Below, piece after piece: positions 45,160-54,310 of a stretch of DNA of 64,000 bases. The position numbers were made by a program, and so were the translations under genes. Position 1 is the first letter of the stretch, and the number at the start of each line of letters is the position of its first letter. This stretch comes from Methylobacterium sp. NMS14P (lineage in GTDB: Bacteria > Pseudomonadota > Alphaproteobacteria > Rhizobiales > Beijerinckiaceae), in contig NZ_CP087106.1 in the NCBI RefSeq assembly GCF_028583545.1, positions 4,708,501 through 4,772,500 of the forward strand, given 5' to 3'. The notes beneath the pieces were generated by a model. That model made no database searches. It saw only the letters and a list, made by a program, of their open reading frames with translations, and was not told where the DNA came from.

Positions 45160-46680
45160 CTAGGCGTCGGACCGCGCGTTCAGATAAGCCCTGAGACGCG
45201 AGGCCCGACCGGACCCGTCGATGCACTCGATCCCGCCGCCCGCGTTGAGCGTGTGGAGACAGCTGCCGGGCCAGGCCGGGCCGGGTTCGATCCGGTTGAG
45301 GATGGTCTGGGCGAACCCCTCCGGGTCGAGCCGGTCGATGCGCGCCAGCGACAGGGCGCGGCCGTAGCCGTGGGCGCAATCCTGGACCGGCCGGATCAGG
45401 ACGCCGTCGCGCGCGACGATCCGGCCCGCGGGCCGCGCGAACGACGGGTCGACCAGGACGGGATTGGCCGGATGCGGCGCGTACGGCCCGCGGAAGTCGG
45501 GCGCGGACCAGAGATGCAGCGCGTCGTGGTGGCAGCCCGATCCGGGCGGGGCGCCGACGGGCGCGTCGCGAACGGTGGCGAACATCCACCATCGGCCGCC
45601 GTGCTCGAGGAGCGTCGCGTCGCTCGCGACCACGCCGGAGAGGAGCGTCGCCTCCTTCACCCAGCCGCCCGGATAGCGCGTCGCCCGGTAGAGATCGACC
45701 GTGCCGGCCGCGGAACTCTCCGGCACCATCCAGACGGACCCCGCGCGCGCGAACACGAACGGGTAGGAGAGGTGGTACGGCTCCTCCAGAACCGGGACGG
45801 GCGGCCCCTCGGGCCCGTCCGGTCCGAAGCGGACCGCCGAGATGATCGCCTTGCCGGTCGCATGCGGAAACTCCTCCACGAAGACGTGGGTCGTCCCGTC
45901 GACGGCGAGGGGGAACGGGTCGGCGTAGAAGCGCCGCCCGTCGTCGGGCAGGACCTGCCAGCCCTCCGCGGGATGGCGGCCCAGCGCGACGAGGTCCGGC
46001 CCGCGGAGGGTCCGCCACCCGGTGCGCCAGTGCGGGGCGTGGTAGCACAGCCTGTACAGGTGGCCGACGAGGCTCCGGGCGACGAGCCGCGCCGGGCGCG
46101 ACGCCAGGATCCGCGCGGGGCGGACGGGAACGGCCGCAGCCGCGGCGGGCGTCGCCGCGCCGGCGCGGCCGGCCAACCGGTCCCGCAGCGCGGCGGCCGC
46201 CACCGTCGCCGTGCGCGTCAGGGCGTCCTCGAACGAGAGCGCGATGGAGCCCCGGTAATCCGAGCCGAGGCGGCCCGCGGCGACGACGGTGCCGCCTTCG
46301 ACAAGCTCGAGCTGCGGGACGCGGCCGGCGAGCAGGCTCGCGAGCAGGCCGGTCTCGCCGAGGCCGCCGTCGTAGGCCACGCGCCAGACCGGGCAGGCGG
46401 CGACCGCGTCGCCGCACAGGTCGAGCACGAGGTCCGGGGTCGCGGGCCGAGTCCAGGCCGCGAGATCCGCCGGCGGCACGGGCCGCGACCCGTTCGGCGC
46501 CAGACGGAAGATCAGGGCCTCCAGCCGGAACAGCAGGTCGGCCTGCGCCGGCCAACCGTCCGGACCGGGCGCGGCGTCGACGCTCACCGCCGCGATGCCG
46601 GGCACGCCGGACAACCGGTCCAGCAGCACGAGGTGCCAGCGCCGCGGGTTCGCGCCGTCGAGGCGAACTCTCACATGCAT
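45160..46680 (-). CDS. GINT1-like beta-propeller protein (glucosamine inositolphosphorylceramide transferase 1 N-terminal family)
   Basis: The 506-residue protein starts at ATG 46680 (MHVRVRLDGANPRRWHLVLL); longer in-frame starts add residues that do not fit. The first part (about 1-200) resembles a formyltransferase-like Rossmann region. From about 240 a five-bladed propeller of the GINT1 N-terminal family follows: GRRFYADPFPLAVDGTTHVF, VEEFPHATGKAIIS, EEPYHLSYPFVF and MVPESSAAGTVDLYRA. The family in plants glycosylates sphingolipids; bacterial relatives lie in surface-glycan loci. Here it stands alone, so the substrate is unknown. Confidence 0.7.
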   Translation of the reverse strand: MHVRVRLDGANPRRWHLVLLDRLSGVPGIAAVSVDAAPGPDGWPAQADLLFRLEALIFRLAPNGSRPVPPADLAAWTRPATPDLVLDLCGDAVAACPVWRVAYDGGLGETGLLASLLAGRVPQLELVEGGTVVAAGRLGSDYRGSIALSFEDALTRTATVAAAALRDRLAGRAGAATPAAAAAVPVRPARILASRPARLVARSLVGHLYRLCYHAPHWRTGWRTLRGPDLVALGRHPAEGWQVLPDDGRRFYADPFPLAVDGTTHVFVEEFPHATGKAIISAVRFGPDGPEGPPVPVLEEPYHLSYPFVFARAGSVWMVPESSAAGTVDLYRATRYPGGWVKEATLLSGVVASDATLLEHGGRWWMFATVRDAPVGAPPGSGCHHDALHLWSAPDFRGPYAPHPANPVLVDPSFARPAGRIVARDGVLIRPVQDCAHGYGRALSLARIDRLDPEGFAQTILNRIEPGPAWPGSCLHTLNAGGGIECIDGSGRASRLRAYLNARSDA

Positions 46681-47176
46681 GGCGCCCCGGTTCCCATCGA
46701 GCGGTCGGTCAAGACGACGACTGTCGAGTCCATCTATTTCCCCGGTGGTAACGGGAGTCATAACTCCGGATCGCGACTCGGAGATTGCGGGCAACCGGAG
46801 GCGTGGCCCGGTTTCGGGCGCGGAGATCCGGTCTCGGGGCGGCCGGAGATTGCCGGAACCTTGCTGGCTCGCGCAGATCGACGGCGGGACCGACCGGGAT
46901 GGCCGCGGGATCCTCCGGGGGGCCTCGCGGCGCCGGGTTGTGGCGCGCCCGTCACAGCGGGCGCCGACCGCACATAACGATGCAACCAAAACGTCGCCGC
47001 GTTGTTGTCGCGCTCACCCGCGTAATGCGCGCTGTATTTCTCCGCTCCCCCGCGTCTTGAAGGACGCTTTACTCCGGCATCTCGGGCCTTCGACAGGCAG
47101 TGTGACCGTAAAACTACAGCCATTTTCCCCGATGATCGGTAGCCACACCGCCAGATCACACATTCGGGGAACCGAC
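46681..47176. other. Intergenic region between divergent genes
   Basis: About 500 bases with the promoters of the GINT1-like gene (minus) and the outer-membrane protein (plus). The last 200 bases become less GC-rich (gaccgtaaaactacagccat), fitting a promoter for the strongly expressed porin-like gene. No small gene is supported. Confidence 0.5.
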
Positions 47177-48010
47177 ATGACCAAGCTCCTGGCCTCGCTG
47201 GCCGCCTTCACGGCCCTCACCGCCGCCGCCTCGGCCGCCGACCTGCCGCGCCGCGCCGCCCCGCCGCCGGTGTTCACCCCCGTCCCGGTGTTCACCTGGA
47301 CCGGCGCCTACTTCGGTATCAACGCCGGCTACGCCTTCGACGCCAGCGACCGCAACACCGGCAACACCTTCGCCGTCCCCTTCCCGTACGCTGCCCCCGG
47401 CACCGTCGCCTCCTTCCGCAACCGCAGCCAGGACGGCTTCTCCGGCGGTGGCCAGATCGGCTACAACTGGCAGATCACCCCCGGCTCCGGCCTCGTGATC
47501 GGTGTCGAGGCCGACGCCCAGTACCTCGACTTCGGCCGTAACCGGAACAACGCCTTCGTCTCCGGCGCCGTCGCCCCCGGCTACTACCTCACCGACCCGC
47601 GCGGCCTCTCCAGCCTCGACTTCTTCGGCACCGTCCGCGGCCGCCTCGGCTACGCCTTCGACCGCACCCTCGTGTACGGCACCGGCGGCTTCGCCTACGG
47701 CTCGGGCAGCGCCGACCGCTCCTTCGGCGGCTTCGCCGGCAACGACAGCTTCCGCACCGGCTGGGCCGCCGGCGGCGGCATCGAGTACGCCCTGCCGACC
47801 GACTCGTTCCTGAACTTCTTCCGCTCCTCGGCGGTGACGCTCAAGGTCGAAGGCCTGTACGTCAACCTCGACCGCGGCACCCGCAACCAGGGCGCGTTCG
47901 TCATCAACGCCGCCAACAACTTCCCGGTCGTCTACAGCGGCGTCGGTCGCCGCTCCGACGAGTTCGCCGTCGTCCGCGCCGGCCTGAACTACAAGTTCGG
48001 CTCCTACTGA
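47177..48010 (+). CDS. Outer-membrane beta-barrel protein (Omp25/RopB-like)
   Basis: The 277-residue protein has a signal peptide (ending ASAADLP, about residue 21), a Pro-rich spacer (PVFTPVPVF) and an eight-stranded barrel that begins WTGAYFGINAGYAF and ends with an aromatic residue in LNYKFGSY. The GYNWQI and VYGTGGFAYG strands and alternating pattern are typical of the alphaproteobacterial Omp25/porin-like family. It is one of the largest periplasm-exposed proteins in this window and is followed by a strong hairpin. Confidence 0.88.
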   Translation: MTKLLASLAAFTALTAAASAADLPRRAAPPPVFTPVPVFTWTGAYFGINAGYAFDASDRNTGNTFAVPFPYAAPGTVASFRNRSQDGFSGGGQIGYNWQITPGSGLVIGVEADAQYLDFGRNRNNAFVSGAVAPGYYLTDPRGLSSLDFFGTVRGRLGYAFDRTLVYGTGGFAYGSGSADRSFGGFAGNDSFRTGWAAGGGIEYALPTDSFLNFFRSSAVTLKVEGLYVNLDRGTRNQGAFVINAANNFPVVYSGVGRRSDEFAVVRAGLNYKFGSY

Positions 48011-48036
48011 GACCGCATCGCGACCGTCGCACCTGA

Positions 48037-48086
48037 CCGAACGGCGCGGGGCCGCTTCCGAGAGGAGGCGGCCCCGCGCCGTTCGG
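48037..48086 (+). terminator. Strong hairpin terminator after the outer-membrane protein gene
   Basis: A perfect 19-bp stem (ccgaacggcgcggggccgc with its complement at 48068-48086) and a 12-base loop lie 27 bases after the stop. Confidence 0.75.
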
Positions 48087-48195
48087 GCTGCCGGAATCCG
48101 GCCCGGCCACCCTCCCGTCCTCGCGAGCGCGGCGGCGGTGCGGAAGCTCGACGGCCCGCGGCCGCCGGACGATCCTGCCGGACCTGGCCCGGGAC

Positions 48196-48309
48196 TCAGC
48201 CGATCGCCCAGAAGAGCGGCAGGGCGCCCGCCAGGAACAGCGCGGAGGAGATGAGCACGGCGACGCGCTCGCGATGGCGGAGGATGAGGGCGTGGGGCTG
48301 GGCGAACAT
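48196..48309 (-). CDS. Possible 37-residue membrane peptide
   Basis: The frame starts MFAQPHALILRHRERVAVLI and ends in a hydrophobic helix (SSALFLAGALPLFWAIG). The peptide resembles small single-span proteins, but no ribosome site precedes the ATG, so the call is weak. It is the only coding candidate in the 450-base gap between the hairpin at 48086 and the stop of the GGDEF-EAL gene at 48546. Confidence 0.25.
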   Translation of the reverse strand: MFAQPHALILRHRERVAVLISSALFLAGALPLFWAIG

Positions 48310-48545
48310 GGGATGGCGGAGCTGAGGGAGCCGGATCGGAGGTGCGCGGTCACGCTGGCATCCGAACCTTGACGGATCGGGGGCAGGTCGCGTCATCCAC
48401 AGGCCGTCGTCGGCGGGTGTCGCGGCCGTGCCACAGAGGCCGGCGGCACGCCGCGCACCGGCGCGCGGCGCGGGCCCGTCGGGCGGCCCGCACCGCGACC
48501 GCGACGATCGTCCGGGCTGTCGTCGCGCCGCCGGAGCGCCGCGCC

Positions 48546-50657
48546 TCAGGCGACGGCCGAGTCGGGGCGGCCGGGCGGCACGAAGATTTCGGGCGCGTCG
48601 ATCTGCTCGGCGAACCGCTCGATCGGCTGCGGCTTGCTGATCAGGTAGCCCTGGGCCTCGTCGCACGCCTCCGCGGCCAGGAAGCGCATCTGCGCGTCCG
48701 TCTCGACGCCCTCCGCGACGACGCTCATCCCGAGGCTGCGGCCGAGCCCCAGAACCGCCCGCACGATCACCGCCGCCTGTGGGCTGACCTCGACATGGCC
48801 CACGAAGGACCGGTCGATCTTGATCTTGTCGAAGGGGAAGGCCTGCAGCGTCGCGAGCGACGAGTAGCCGGTGCCGAAATCGTCCATCGCGATGGACACG
48901 CCGAAGGCCTTCAGCCGGCGCAGGATGCCGAGCGCCCGCGCCATGTCGTTGATGATCAGGGTCTCGGTGATCTCGAGCTCGAGCCGCGTCGGCGCCAGGC
49001 CCGTCTCGGTGAGGATGGCCAGGACGCGCTCGGGCAGATCCGCCTGCTGGAACTGGCGCGGCGACAGGTTCACCGCGACCTTCAGCGGGTGCGCCCAGCG
49101 GGCCGCCTCCCGGCAGGCCGCCCGGAGCACCCACTCGCCGAGCGGCAGGATCAGCCCGCTCTCCTCCGCCAGGGGAATGAAGGCATTCGGCGGCACGAGG
49201 CCGCGGGTCGGATGCTCCCAGCGCACGAGCGCCTCGAACCCGAGCAGCCGGCCGGTGCCGGTGCTCACCTGCGGTTGATAATGCAGGATGAGCTCGTCGC
49301 CCTCGATCGCCTGGCGCAGGTCGCGCTCCAGGTCGCGCCGGGCGGCCTCGGCCTCGTCCATCGCGGGCTCGAACACCCGGTGGGTGTTCCGGCCTTCGGT
49401 CTTGGCCCGGTAGAGGGCGAGATCGGCGCGGCGGAACAGGGTCTCGCTGTCGAAGCCGTGGCCGGGCGCCCGGGCGATCCCGACGCTCAGGCCCACCTTC
49501 AGCCGCCGCTTGCCGAAGGGGATCGGTGCCTGGACGGCCGCGATCAGGCGCGCCGCCAGGGTCTCGGCGTGGGCGGGGTCGTCCGCATCGGCCACCAGCA
49601 CGGCGAACTCGTCGCCGCTGAGGCGCGCCACCATGTCGTCGGCCCGCAGCACCGCGCGGATGCGATGGGCCACCGCTCGGAGCAGGAAGTCCCCGGCCGC
49701 GTGGCCGAGGCTGTCGTTGACGGTCTTGAAGCGGTCGAGGTCGAGGCACAGCACCGCGCAGGCGCCGCCGTTCAGGTGCATGTCGGCGAGCCGGATCTCC
49801 AGCCGCTCGTAGAACAGGGCGCGGTTGGGCAGGTCGGTGAGGCCGTCGTGGCGGGCCATGTGGGCGACCTGCCCCTCGGCCGCCTTGCGCGCGGTGATGT
49901 CGATCTGGGTGCCGATGAAGCGCAGCGCGCGGCCGTCGGCGGCGCGCGCCACCACCTTGCCGCGCGTCATCATCCAGGCCCAGGAGCCGTCCTTGCGGCG
50001 CATGCGATGCTCGGACGTGTAGGTCGGCGCCCGCCCGCTCAGGTGCTCGATCAGGGCCCGCTCGGCCGCGCCCGCATCCTCCGGGTGGAGCAGGGCCCGC
50101 CACGTCTGCGCGTGGCTCGCCAGTTCGCCGGGCTCGTAGCCCAGCACTCCCCACCAGCGGTCGGAGGACCACGCCTCCCCGGTCGTGAGATCGCAGTCCC
50201 AGAGCCCGTCGCTGCCCGCGTCCTGCGCCAGGGCGAGGCGCGTCTCGCTGACCTGCAGCGTCTCCTCGGCCCGCTTGCGCGCGGTGATGTCGGTGAAGGT
50301 CCGCACCGCCCCGCCGTCGGGCAGCGGCACGGTGCGGATCTCCAGCACGGTGCCGTCGGGGCGCTCGCGCTCGTAGGTGTGGGCGCGGCACTCCAGGCCG
50401 CTCTCGGCGACCCAGCGCTGCAGGGCCTCGCTCGCCGTCCCGAACTCCCCCTGCGCGATCTGGTATTGCCGGACGGCCTCGAAGGTCGGGCGGGACCGCA
50501 TCAGGGCCGGCGGAAGGTCGAGCAGCGCCAGGGCGCGGGCATTACAGACCTGAACGACGCCGTCGGCGTCGATCATCATCAGCCCCTGATCCATCGTGTC
50601 GAGAACGGTGTCGAGGAGCTTCGCCTTCTCCCGCAGCGCGACCGTCCCACTGTTCAT
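48546..50657 (-). CDS. PAS-PAS-GGDEF-EAL cyclic di-GMP signalling protein
   Basis: The 703-residue cytoplasmic protein has no membrane segment. Two PAS domains come first (about 20-120, DTVLDTMDQGLMMIDADG; about 140-250, AQDAGSDGLWDCDLTTG). The GGDEF domain follows with the signature form SGDEF at 347-351, then EAL at about residue 476 (LLGFEALVRWEHP) with further EAL motifs (NLSPRQF, DDFGTGYSSL, KIDRSFV). Both catalytic motifs are conserved enough to be active, so it may make or degrade cyclic di-GMP depending on the PAS input. ATG 50657 begins the first PAS; longer starts look non-coding. Confidence 0.93.
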   Translation of the reverse strand: MNSGTVALREKAKLLDTVLDTMDQGLMMIDADGVVQVCNARALALLDLPPALMRSRPTFEAVRQYQIAQGEFGTASEALQRWVAESGLECRAHTYERERPDGTVLEIRTVPLPDGGAVRTFTDITARKRAEETLQVSETRLALAQDAGSDGLWDCDLTTGEAWSSDRWWGVLGYEPGELASHAQTWRALLHPEDAGAAERALIEHLSGRAPTYTSEHRMRRKDGSWAWMMTRGKVVARAADGRALRFIGTQIDITARKAAEGQVAHMARHDGLTDLPNRALFYERLEIRLADMHLNGGACAVLCLDLDRFKTVNDSLGHAAGDFLLRAVAHRIRAVLRADDMVARLSGDEFAVLVADADDPAHAETLAARLIAAVQAPIPFGKRRLKVGLSVGIARAPGHGFDSETLFRRADLALYRAKTEGRNTHRVFEPAMDEAEAARRDLERDLRQAIEGDELILHYQPQVSTGTGRLLGFEALVRWEHPTRGLVPPNAFIPLAEESGLILPLGEWVLRAACREAARWAHPLKVAVNLSPRQFQQADLPERVLAILTETGLAPTRLELEITETLIINDMARALGILRRLKAFGVSIAMDDFGTGYSSLATLQAFPFDKIKIDRSFVGHVEVSPQAAVIVRAVLGLGRSLGMSVVAEGVETDAQMRFLAAEACDEAQGYLISKPQPIERFAEQIDAPEIFVPPGRPDSAVA

Positions 50658-50904
50658 ACCCGGGGATCCCAATCGTCCGCCTGGGCGAACATTCTGCTGG
50701 ACGGTGCGAGCTCCCACCGGCTCGGACGTTATCATCGGGGAGCTTTCCGGATTCTTTCCGCAGGAGCTGTGTTCAATCGCTGCGTGCACTACCGGTCGGC
50801 GGACCGGGACGCGGCCGGGACGCGGGCTCCCGACGCGCCGTTCCGGCCCTTGCCGGGCCGCCCGCGAAACCCTCTGATAGGCGGCGCGCAGCGGGGACCG
50901 GGCC

Positions 50905-51261
50905 ATGGCCGTGAGGCGGATCGTCACCAACATCCGGGCGACGGAGGTCGAGGCGGCGCGGTCCTTCTACGCGGACGTGCTCGGCCTGGAGGTGGTCATG
51001 GATCACGGCTGGATCCTGACCTTCGCGGCCCCCGGCATATCGGCGACGCCGCAGATCAGCGTGGCCAGCGCGGGCGGCTCGGGCACGCCGGTTCCCGACA
51101 TCTCGGTCGAGGTCGACGACCTGGCGGACGTCCTCGCCCGCGTGAGGCGGGCCGGCCTGCCCGTGCTGTACGGCCCGGCCCGGGAGCCCTGGGGCGTGGA
51201 GCGGTTCTACGTCCGCGACCCGTTCGACCGGCTGGTCAACATCGTCGCCCATCTGGCGTGA
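50905..51261 (+). CDS. Glyoxalase / bleomycin-resistance (VOC) family protein
   Basis: The 118-residue single VOC domain has the typical pattern: RATEVEAARSFYADVLGLEV, MDHGWILTFAAPG, DISVEVDDLADVL, a GPAREPWGVERFYVRDP core and the end FDRLVNIVAH. Metal ligands would be the glutamates and histidines of this fold. The function within the family (lyase, dioxygenase or resistance protein) cannot be chosen. Confidence 0.85.
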   Translation: MAVRRIVTNIRATEVEAARSFYADVLGLEVVMDHGWILTFAAPGISATPQISVASAGGSGTPVPDISVEVDDLADVLARVRRAGLPVLYGPAREPWGVERFYVRDPFDRLVNIVAHLA

Positions 51262-51288
51262 GGCCGCGCGTGGGGCCCGGCCGGCCGC

Positions 51289-51585
51289 TCACTCGGCCTC
51301 GTCCCGGACGAGGGAGATGCAGGTCCGCACCATCTCCTCGAGGCGCAGGTCCTTGGTGTCGCCGATATTGGCGGTCTCCTCCAGACAGCGCATGAAGTAC
51401 GCCGCGTCCAGCTTGGGCGACAGCGTGCGGAAGGCCCGGCCCATCCGGGTCGAGAAATCGATCTTGTCGGTCGCGCTCGCCCGCGGCCACAGCGAGGCCT
51501 TGTCGTCCACGGTCAGGCGGGCGGCCTTCGCCGGCAGGGTCGCGCAGGCCAGAGTCACTAAGACGATTATAAGCTTGGTCTGCAT
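51289..51585 (-). CDS. Small exported protein
   Basis: The 98-residue protein starts at ATG 51585, preceded by GGAGAT. A signal peptide (MQTKLIIVLVTLACATLPAK) gives a mature charged helical protein of about 77 residues with two cysteines (FMRCLEE, VRTCISL) that can form a disulfide. No family is recognised. The gene is divergent from the exported protein at 51681 with about 95 bases between them. Confidence 0.7.
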   Translation of the reverse strand: MQTKLIIVLVTLACATLPAKAARLTVDDKASLWPRASATDKIDFSTRMGRAFRTLSPKLDAAYFMRCLEETANIGDTKDLRLEEMVRTCISLVRDEAE

Positions 51586-51680
51586 TGTAAATCTCCGATC
51601 CAGCGGCATAGAACTGCGTGACTTTGCGCAGCGGTGACGGTCGACGGACGCGCTGCTCTTGCGACAGGATGGGAGAAGCG

Positions 51681-52115
51681 ATGCGCGCGGTCCGTCTTTC
51701 CGGCCCGATCTCGGCCGGCCTCCTGGGTCTTCTGATGGCCCAGCCACATGCTCAGGCGCAGACCGCAGCGCAGCCCCAGGCACAACCCCAGGCACAGCCC
51801 GAGGCACAGCCCCCGGCGCAGGCGCAGGACCCGGCGGCCGCCGACCCGCGGCGCAATCAGGCGGCGAAGCTCGCGGGGCTCGCCGGCTTCGTGAACCTCG
51901 AATGCCCCGGCCTGCGGAGCGATCCCGCGCGCCTCAAGCAGACCGTCGAGGCCCTGGGCGTCGATGCCGCGAGCCTGGAGACCGGCGACCTGCACCTGAC
52001 CGCGACCCGCTACATCGCGGCCTACCAGAAGGACGTCGCGGCCAATTGCCGGAAGGCGGAGGCGACGTTCGGGCCGCAGGGATCGATCGTTCCCGGCCTG
52101 ATCGTGCCGCGGTAG
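51681..52115 (+). CDS. Exported Gln/Ala/Pro-rich small protein
   Basis: The 144-residue protein starts at ATG 51681 with GGGAGAAG just upstream. The signal peptide ends near AHAQAQT. A 12-base tandem repeat encodes a PQAQ/EAQP linker (about 30-50), and a conserved-looking C-terminal part follows (NLECPGLRSDPARLKQTVEA, GVDAASLETGDLHLTATRY). Two cysteines (LECPG, ANCRKA) may pair. No family is recognised. Its end lies 26 bases from the mxaB stop (convergent). Confidence 0.65.
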   Translation: MRAVRLSGPISAGLLGLLMAQPHAQAQTAAQPQAQPQAQPEAQPPAQAQDPAAADPRRNQAAKLAGLAGFVNLECPGLRSDPARLKQTVEALGVDAASLETGDLHLTATRYIAAYQKDVAANCRKAEATFGPQGSIVPGLIVPR

Positions 52116-52141
52116 CCCCGGCCCGCTGACGGCGGCCATCC

Positions 52142-52834
52142 TCACACCGAGCGCCCGTCCCGCGACAGGGCGATGCGCAGGAGGTCGGCGAGGCTGCCGG
52201 CGCCGAGCTTCTGCTTCATGCCCGAGACGACGGCCGACACGCTCCGTTGGCTCATCGACAGGCTGTCGGCGATCGCCTCGTTCGACTTGCCCGCCCCCAG
52301 CAGCGACAGCACCTGAACCTCCCGCGCGGTCAGGCGCGCGAGGGGCGATTCCAAGAGCCCGGCATTCAGCATGGCGATCTTGGTCGCGACCTCGTGCGGC
52401 AGGTAGCTGCGGCCGGCCGAGACGGTCGCCAGCGCCTCGTGGAAGCGCGTCACCGCCGTGTCCTTCAGGACGAAGCCGTGCGCCCCGCCCTCGATGGCGC
52501 GGGCGACGATCACCGGGTCGTCGTGCATGCTGAAGGCGAGGATCCGGGTCGCCGGCTCCAGGGCCCGCACCCGGCGGATCAGCGACAGGCCCGACAGGCC
52601 CTGGTCGCGGAAGCCGAGGTCCGTCACCACCAGCCCGGGCCGGTGGCGGTGGAAGGTGCGGTAGCCCGACACCACGTCCGCGGCCTCGTGGACCGCCCGG
52701 ACGCCGGCATCCTCCGCGAGGTGGCGGAAGCCGCGCCGCACGACCGGGTGGTCGTCGACGATCAGCACCGCGTCGAGACCGCGCGGCCCGTCCCGCCCCG
52801 CCGGGCGGTCGGCCGAGGCCCGGGCGGCGCTCAC
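52142..52834 (-). CDS. mxaB: MxaB, LuxR-type response regulator of methanol oxidation
   Basis: The 230-residue protein begins at GTG 52834, which overlaps the stop of mxaH (GTGA); longer frames are artefacts of that gene. The receiver domain has the acidic pair D27/D28 (VLIVDDHP), phosphoacceptor D72 (VVTDLGF) and K124 (FVLKD). A LuxR HTH follows (LTAREVQVLSLLGAGKSNEA, then SMSQRSVSAVVSGMKQKL). In M. extorquens, MxaB is one of the regulators needed for expression of methanol oxidation genes. It is the last gene of the mxa operon. Confidence 0.9.
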   Translation of the reverse strand: MSAARASADRPAGRDGPRGLDAVLIVDDHPVVRRGFRHLAEDAGVRAVHEAADVVSGYRTFHRHRPGLVVTDLGFRDQGLSGLSLIRRVRALEPATRILAFSMHDDPVIVARAIEGGAHGFVLKDTAVTRFHEALATVSAGRSYLPHEVATKIAMLNAGLLESPLARLTAREVQVLSLLGAGKSNEAIADSLSMSQRSVSAVVSGMKQKLGAGSLADLLRIALSRDGRSV

Positions 52835-53352
52835 GGCGCGCCCTCGCGGACGGGGTGCGGGGCGGCGAGGCGCGCCAGCGCGGCCGCATGGTCGGCCCCC
52901 TGCATCCGGGCGTTGTAGTAGTGCTGGCACATCTCACCGTAGAGGCTCTTGCGGCGGCCGCGCCCCGCCGCGATGCCGCCGAGACCGTCGAGGATCGCGC
53001 CGTACCCCTCGCCGGTGCCGGCCTCGGCCAGCATCTGGCCGAGCTGGACGGTGCGGTTGGCGATCATGCGCGGGTCCTCGATGAAGCCGTCGCGGGCCCC
53101 GGCCAGCGCCGTCGCCATCGCGCGCACGCGGGGATCGTCGGCCGGCAGGGCCTGCCCGGCCTCGCGGCCCGCGAGCCAGCGGGCCGGGTCGGTCCCGTCG
53201 GTCGGCGCGAGCCAGGCCGGCAGGGTGCCCTCGGCGGTGGTGGCGACCACCGCGCCGGCCTCGTCCGCGCGCTCGTCCGACCCGCGGTCGCAGGCGCCGA
53301 GGGCCAGCAGGACCAGGCCGGACGCGATCCGGATGCGGCCGGCGCGGCTCAT
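52831..53352 (-). CDS. mxaH: MxaH lipoprotein
   Basis: The 173-residue protein has a lipobox in VLLALGAC (about residues 14-21), so it should be anchored to a membrane as a lipoprotein. Helical sequence follows (DDPRVRAMATALAGARDGFI, RTVQLGQMLAEAG). The role of MxaH is not well defined. It is identified by position between mxaE and mxaB in the standard order and by length. It overlaps mxaE by 4 bases (ATGA) and mxaB by 4 bases (GTGA). Confidence 0.8.
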   Translation of the reverse strand: MSRAGRIRIASGLVLLALGACDRGSDERADEAGAVVATTAEGTLPAWLAPTDGTDPARWLAGREAGQALPADDPRVRAMATALAGARDGFIEDPRMIANRTVQLGQMLAEAGTGEGYGAILDGLGGIAAGRGRRKSLYGEMCQHYYNARMQGADHAAALARLAAPHPVREGAP

Positions 53353-54302
53353 CGCGCGGGCTCCCCGACGGCCAAGACCGTGCGCGGGCCCTCCGCCACC
53401 TTGATGCGCGCCGTCTCGCGCCACGTGGCGAGATCGATCACCGAGACGTCGTCCGAGAACCAGTTCGCCACGTAGGCCAGCGGACCGGCCACCGCGATGC
53501 CCTCGGGATAGGGCCCCACCGCCACGTTAGCGACGATCTCGAGCCGGGCCGCGTCGATCACCGTCACGGCGGCGGCGTGCTGGTTGGTGACCAGGATGCG
53601 GCTGCCGTCGCCGGTGACCGCGACGCCGTAGGGCATCCGGCCGGCCGGAACCGTGGCGCGGGCCCGCAGCGTCGCCGTGTCGATCACCGTGAGATCGCCG
53701 CTGCGCACGTTGGCGACGTAGAGGCTCGCCTCGTCCGGAGCGAGCGCCAGGGCGAAGGGCGCCTCGCCGGTCGGGACGACGGCCACGCGGGCCATCGTCC
53801 CGGTGTCGATCACGCTGACCTGACGGCTCTCGCGGTCGGCGACGTACAGCCGCCCGCGCCGGTCGAGGACGAGGTGGGCCGGGTCGCGGCCCACCGCCGC
53901 CGCGCCCTCGACGGCGCCGGTCGCCGCGGAGATCTTCAGGACGCGGTCGCCCGACCAGTCGCCGACGAACAGGTGCGCCCCGTCCGGGCTCGCCGCGAGG
54001 CCGAAGGCCTGGCCGGGGACGGGCAGGCGGCGGGGCGGCTCGCCGGGCGCGACGACGGTGACGGCGCGCCCGTCCGGGTGGGTCAGATAGAGGCGGCCGG
54101 CCCGGTCGGTGGCCGCCGCCACCGGCGCCGGCCCGAGCGGGATCCGCCCGGCCACGGTCCCGGCCTCGATCCGCGCCAGCTCGGCCCCCTGCTGGCTGAC
54201 GACCCAGACCGGGTCGCCGGCCGCGGACGCGACACTGATCCCAGCGCCGGTCCCGGCCGCGGCCGCGCCCGCGAGCGCCGCGATCAGCCACAGGTGGCGC
54301 AT
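53349..54302 (-). CDS. mxaE: MxaE, exported YVTN-type beta-propeller protein
   Basis: The 317-residue protein starts at ATG 54302 with a signal peptide (MRHLWLIAALAGAAAAGTGA...SAA). It consists of six or seven blades of the YVTN/40-residue type, each with a motif such as RLYVADRESRQVSVIDTGTM, SLYVANVRSGDLTVIDTATL and LAYVANWFSDDVSVIDLATW. It is periplasmic. The name follows from the position between mxaD and mxaH. PQQ-cluster-associated propellers of this kind occur widely near alcohol dehydrogenases; the biochemical role is not established. It starts 8 bases after mxaD. Confidence 0.85.
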   Translation of the reverse strand: MRHLWLIAALAGAAAAGTGAGISVASAAGDPVWVVSQQGAELARIEAGTVAGRIPLGPAPVAAATDRAGRLYLTHPDGRAVTVVAPGEPPRRLPVPGQAFGLAASPDGAHLFVGDWSGDRVLKISAATGAVEGAAAVGRDPAHLVLDRRGRLYVADRESRQVSVIDTGTMARVAVVPTGEAPFALALAPDEASLYVANVRSGDLTVIDTATLRARATVPAGRMPYGVAVTGDGSRILVTNQHAAAVTVIDAARLEIVANVAVGPYPEGIAVAGPLAYVANWFSDDVSVIDLATWRETARIKVAEGPRTVLAVGEPAR

Positions 54303-54310
54303 GCGGGGCC

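Noticed and set aside
48342..51395. 1017-codon plus-strand frame opposite the GGDEF-EAL gene
   Set aside because: It is Arg/Gly/His-rich without domains and antisense to a gene with clear PAS, GGDEF and EAL motifs.
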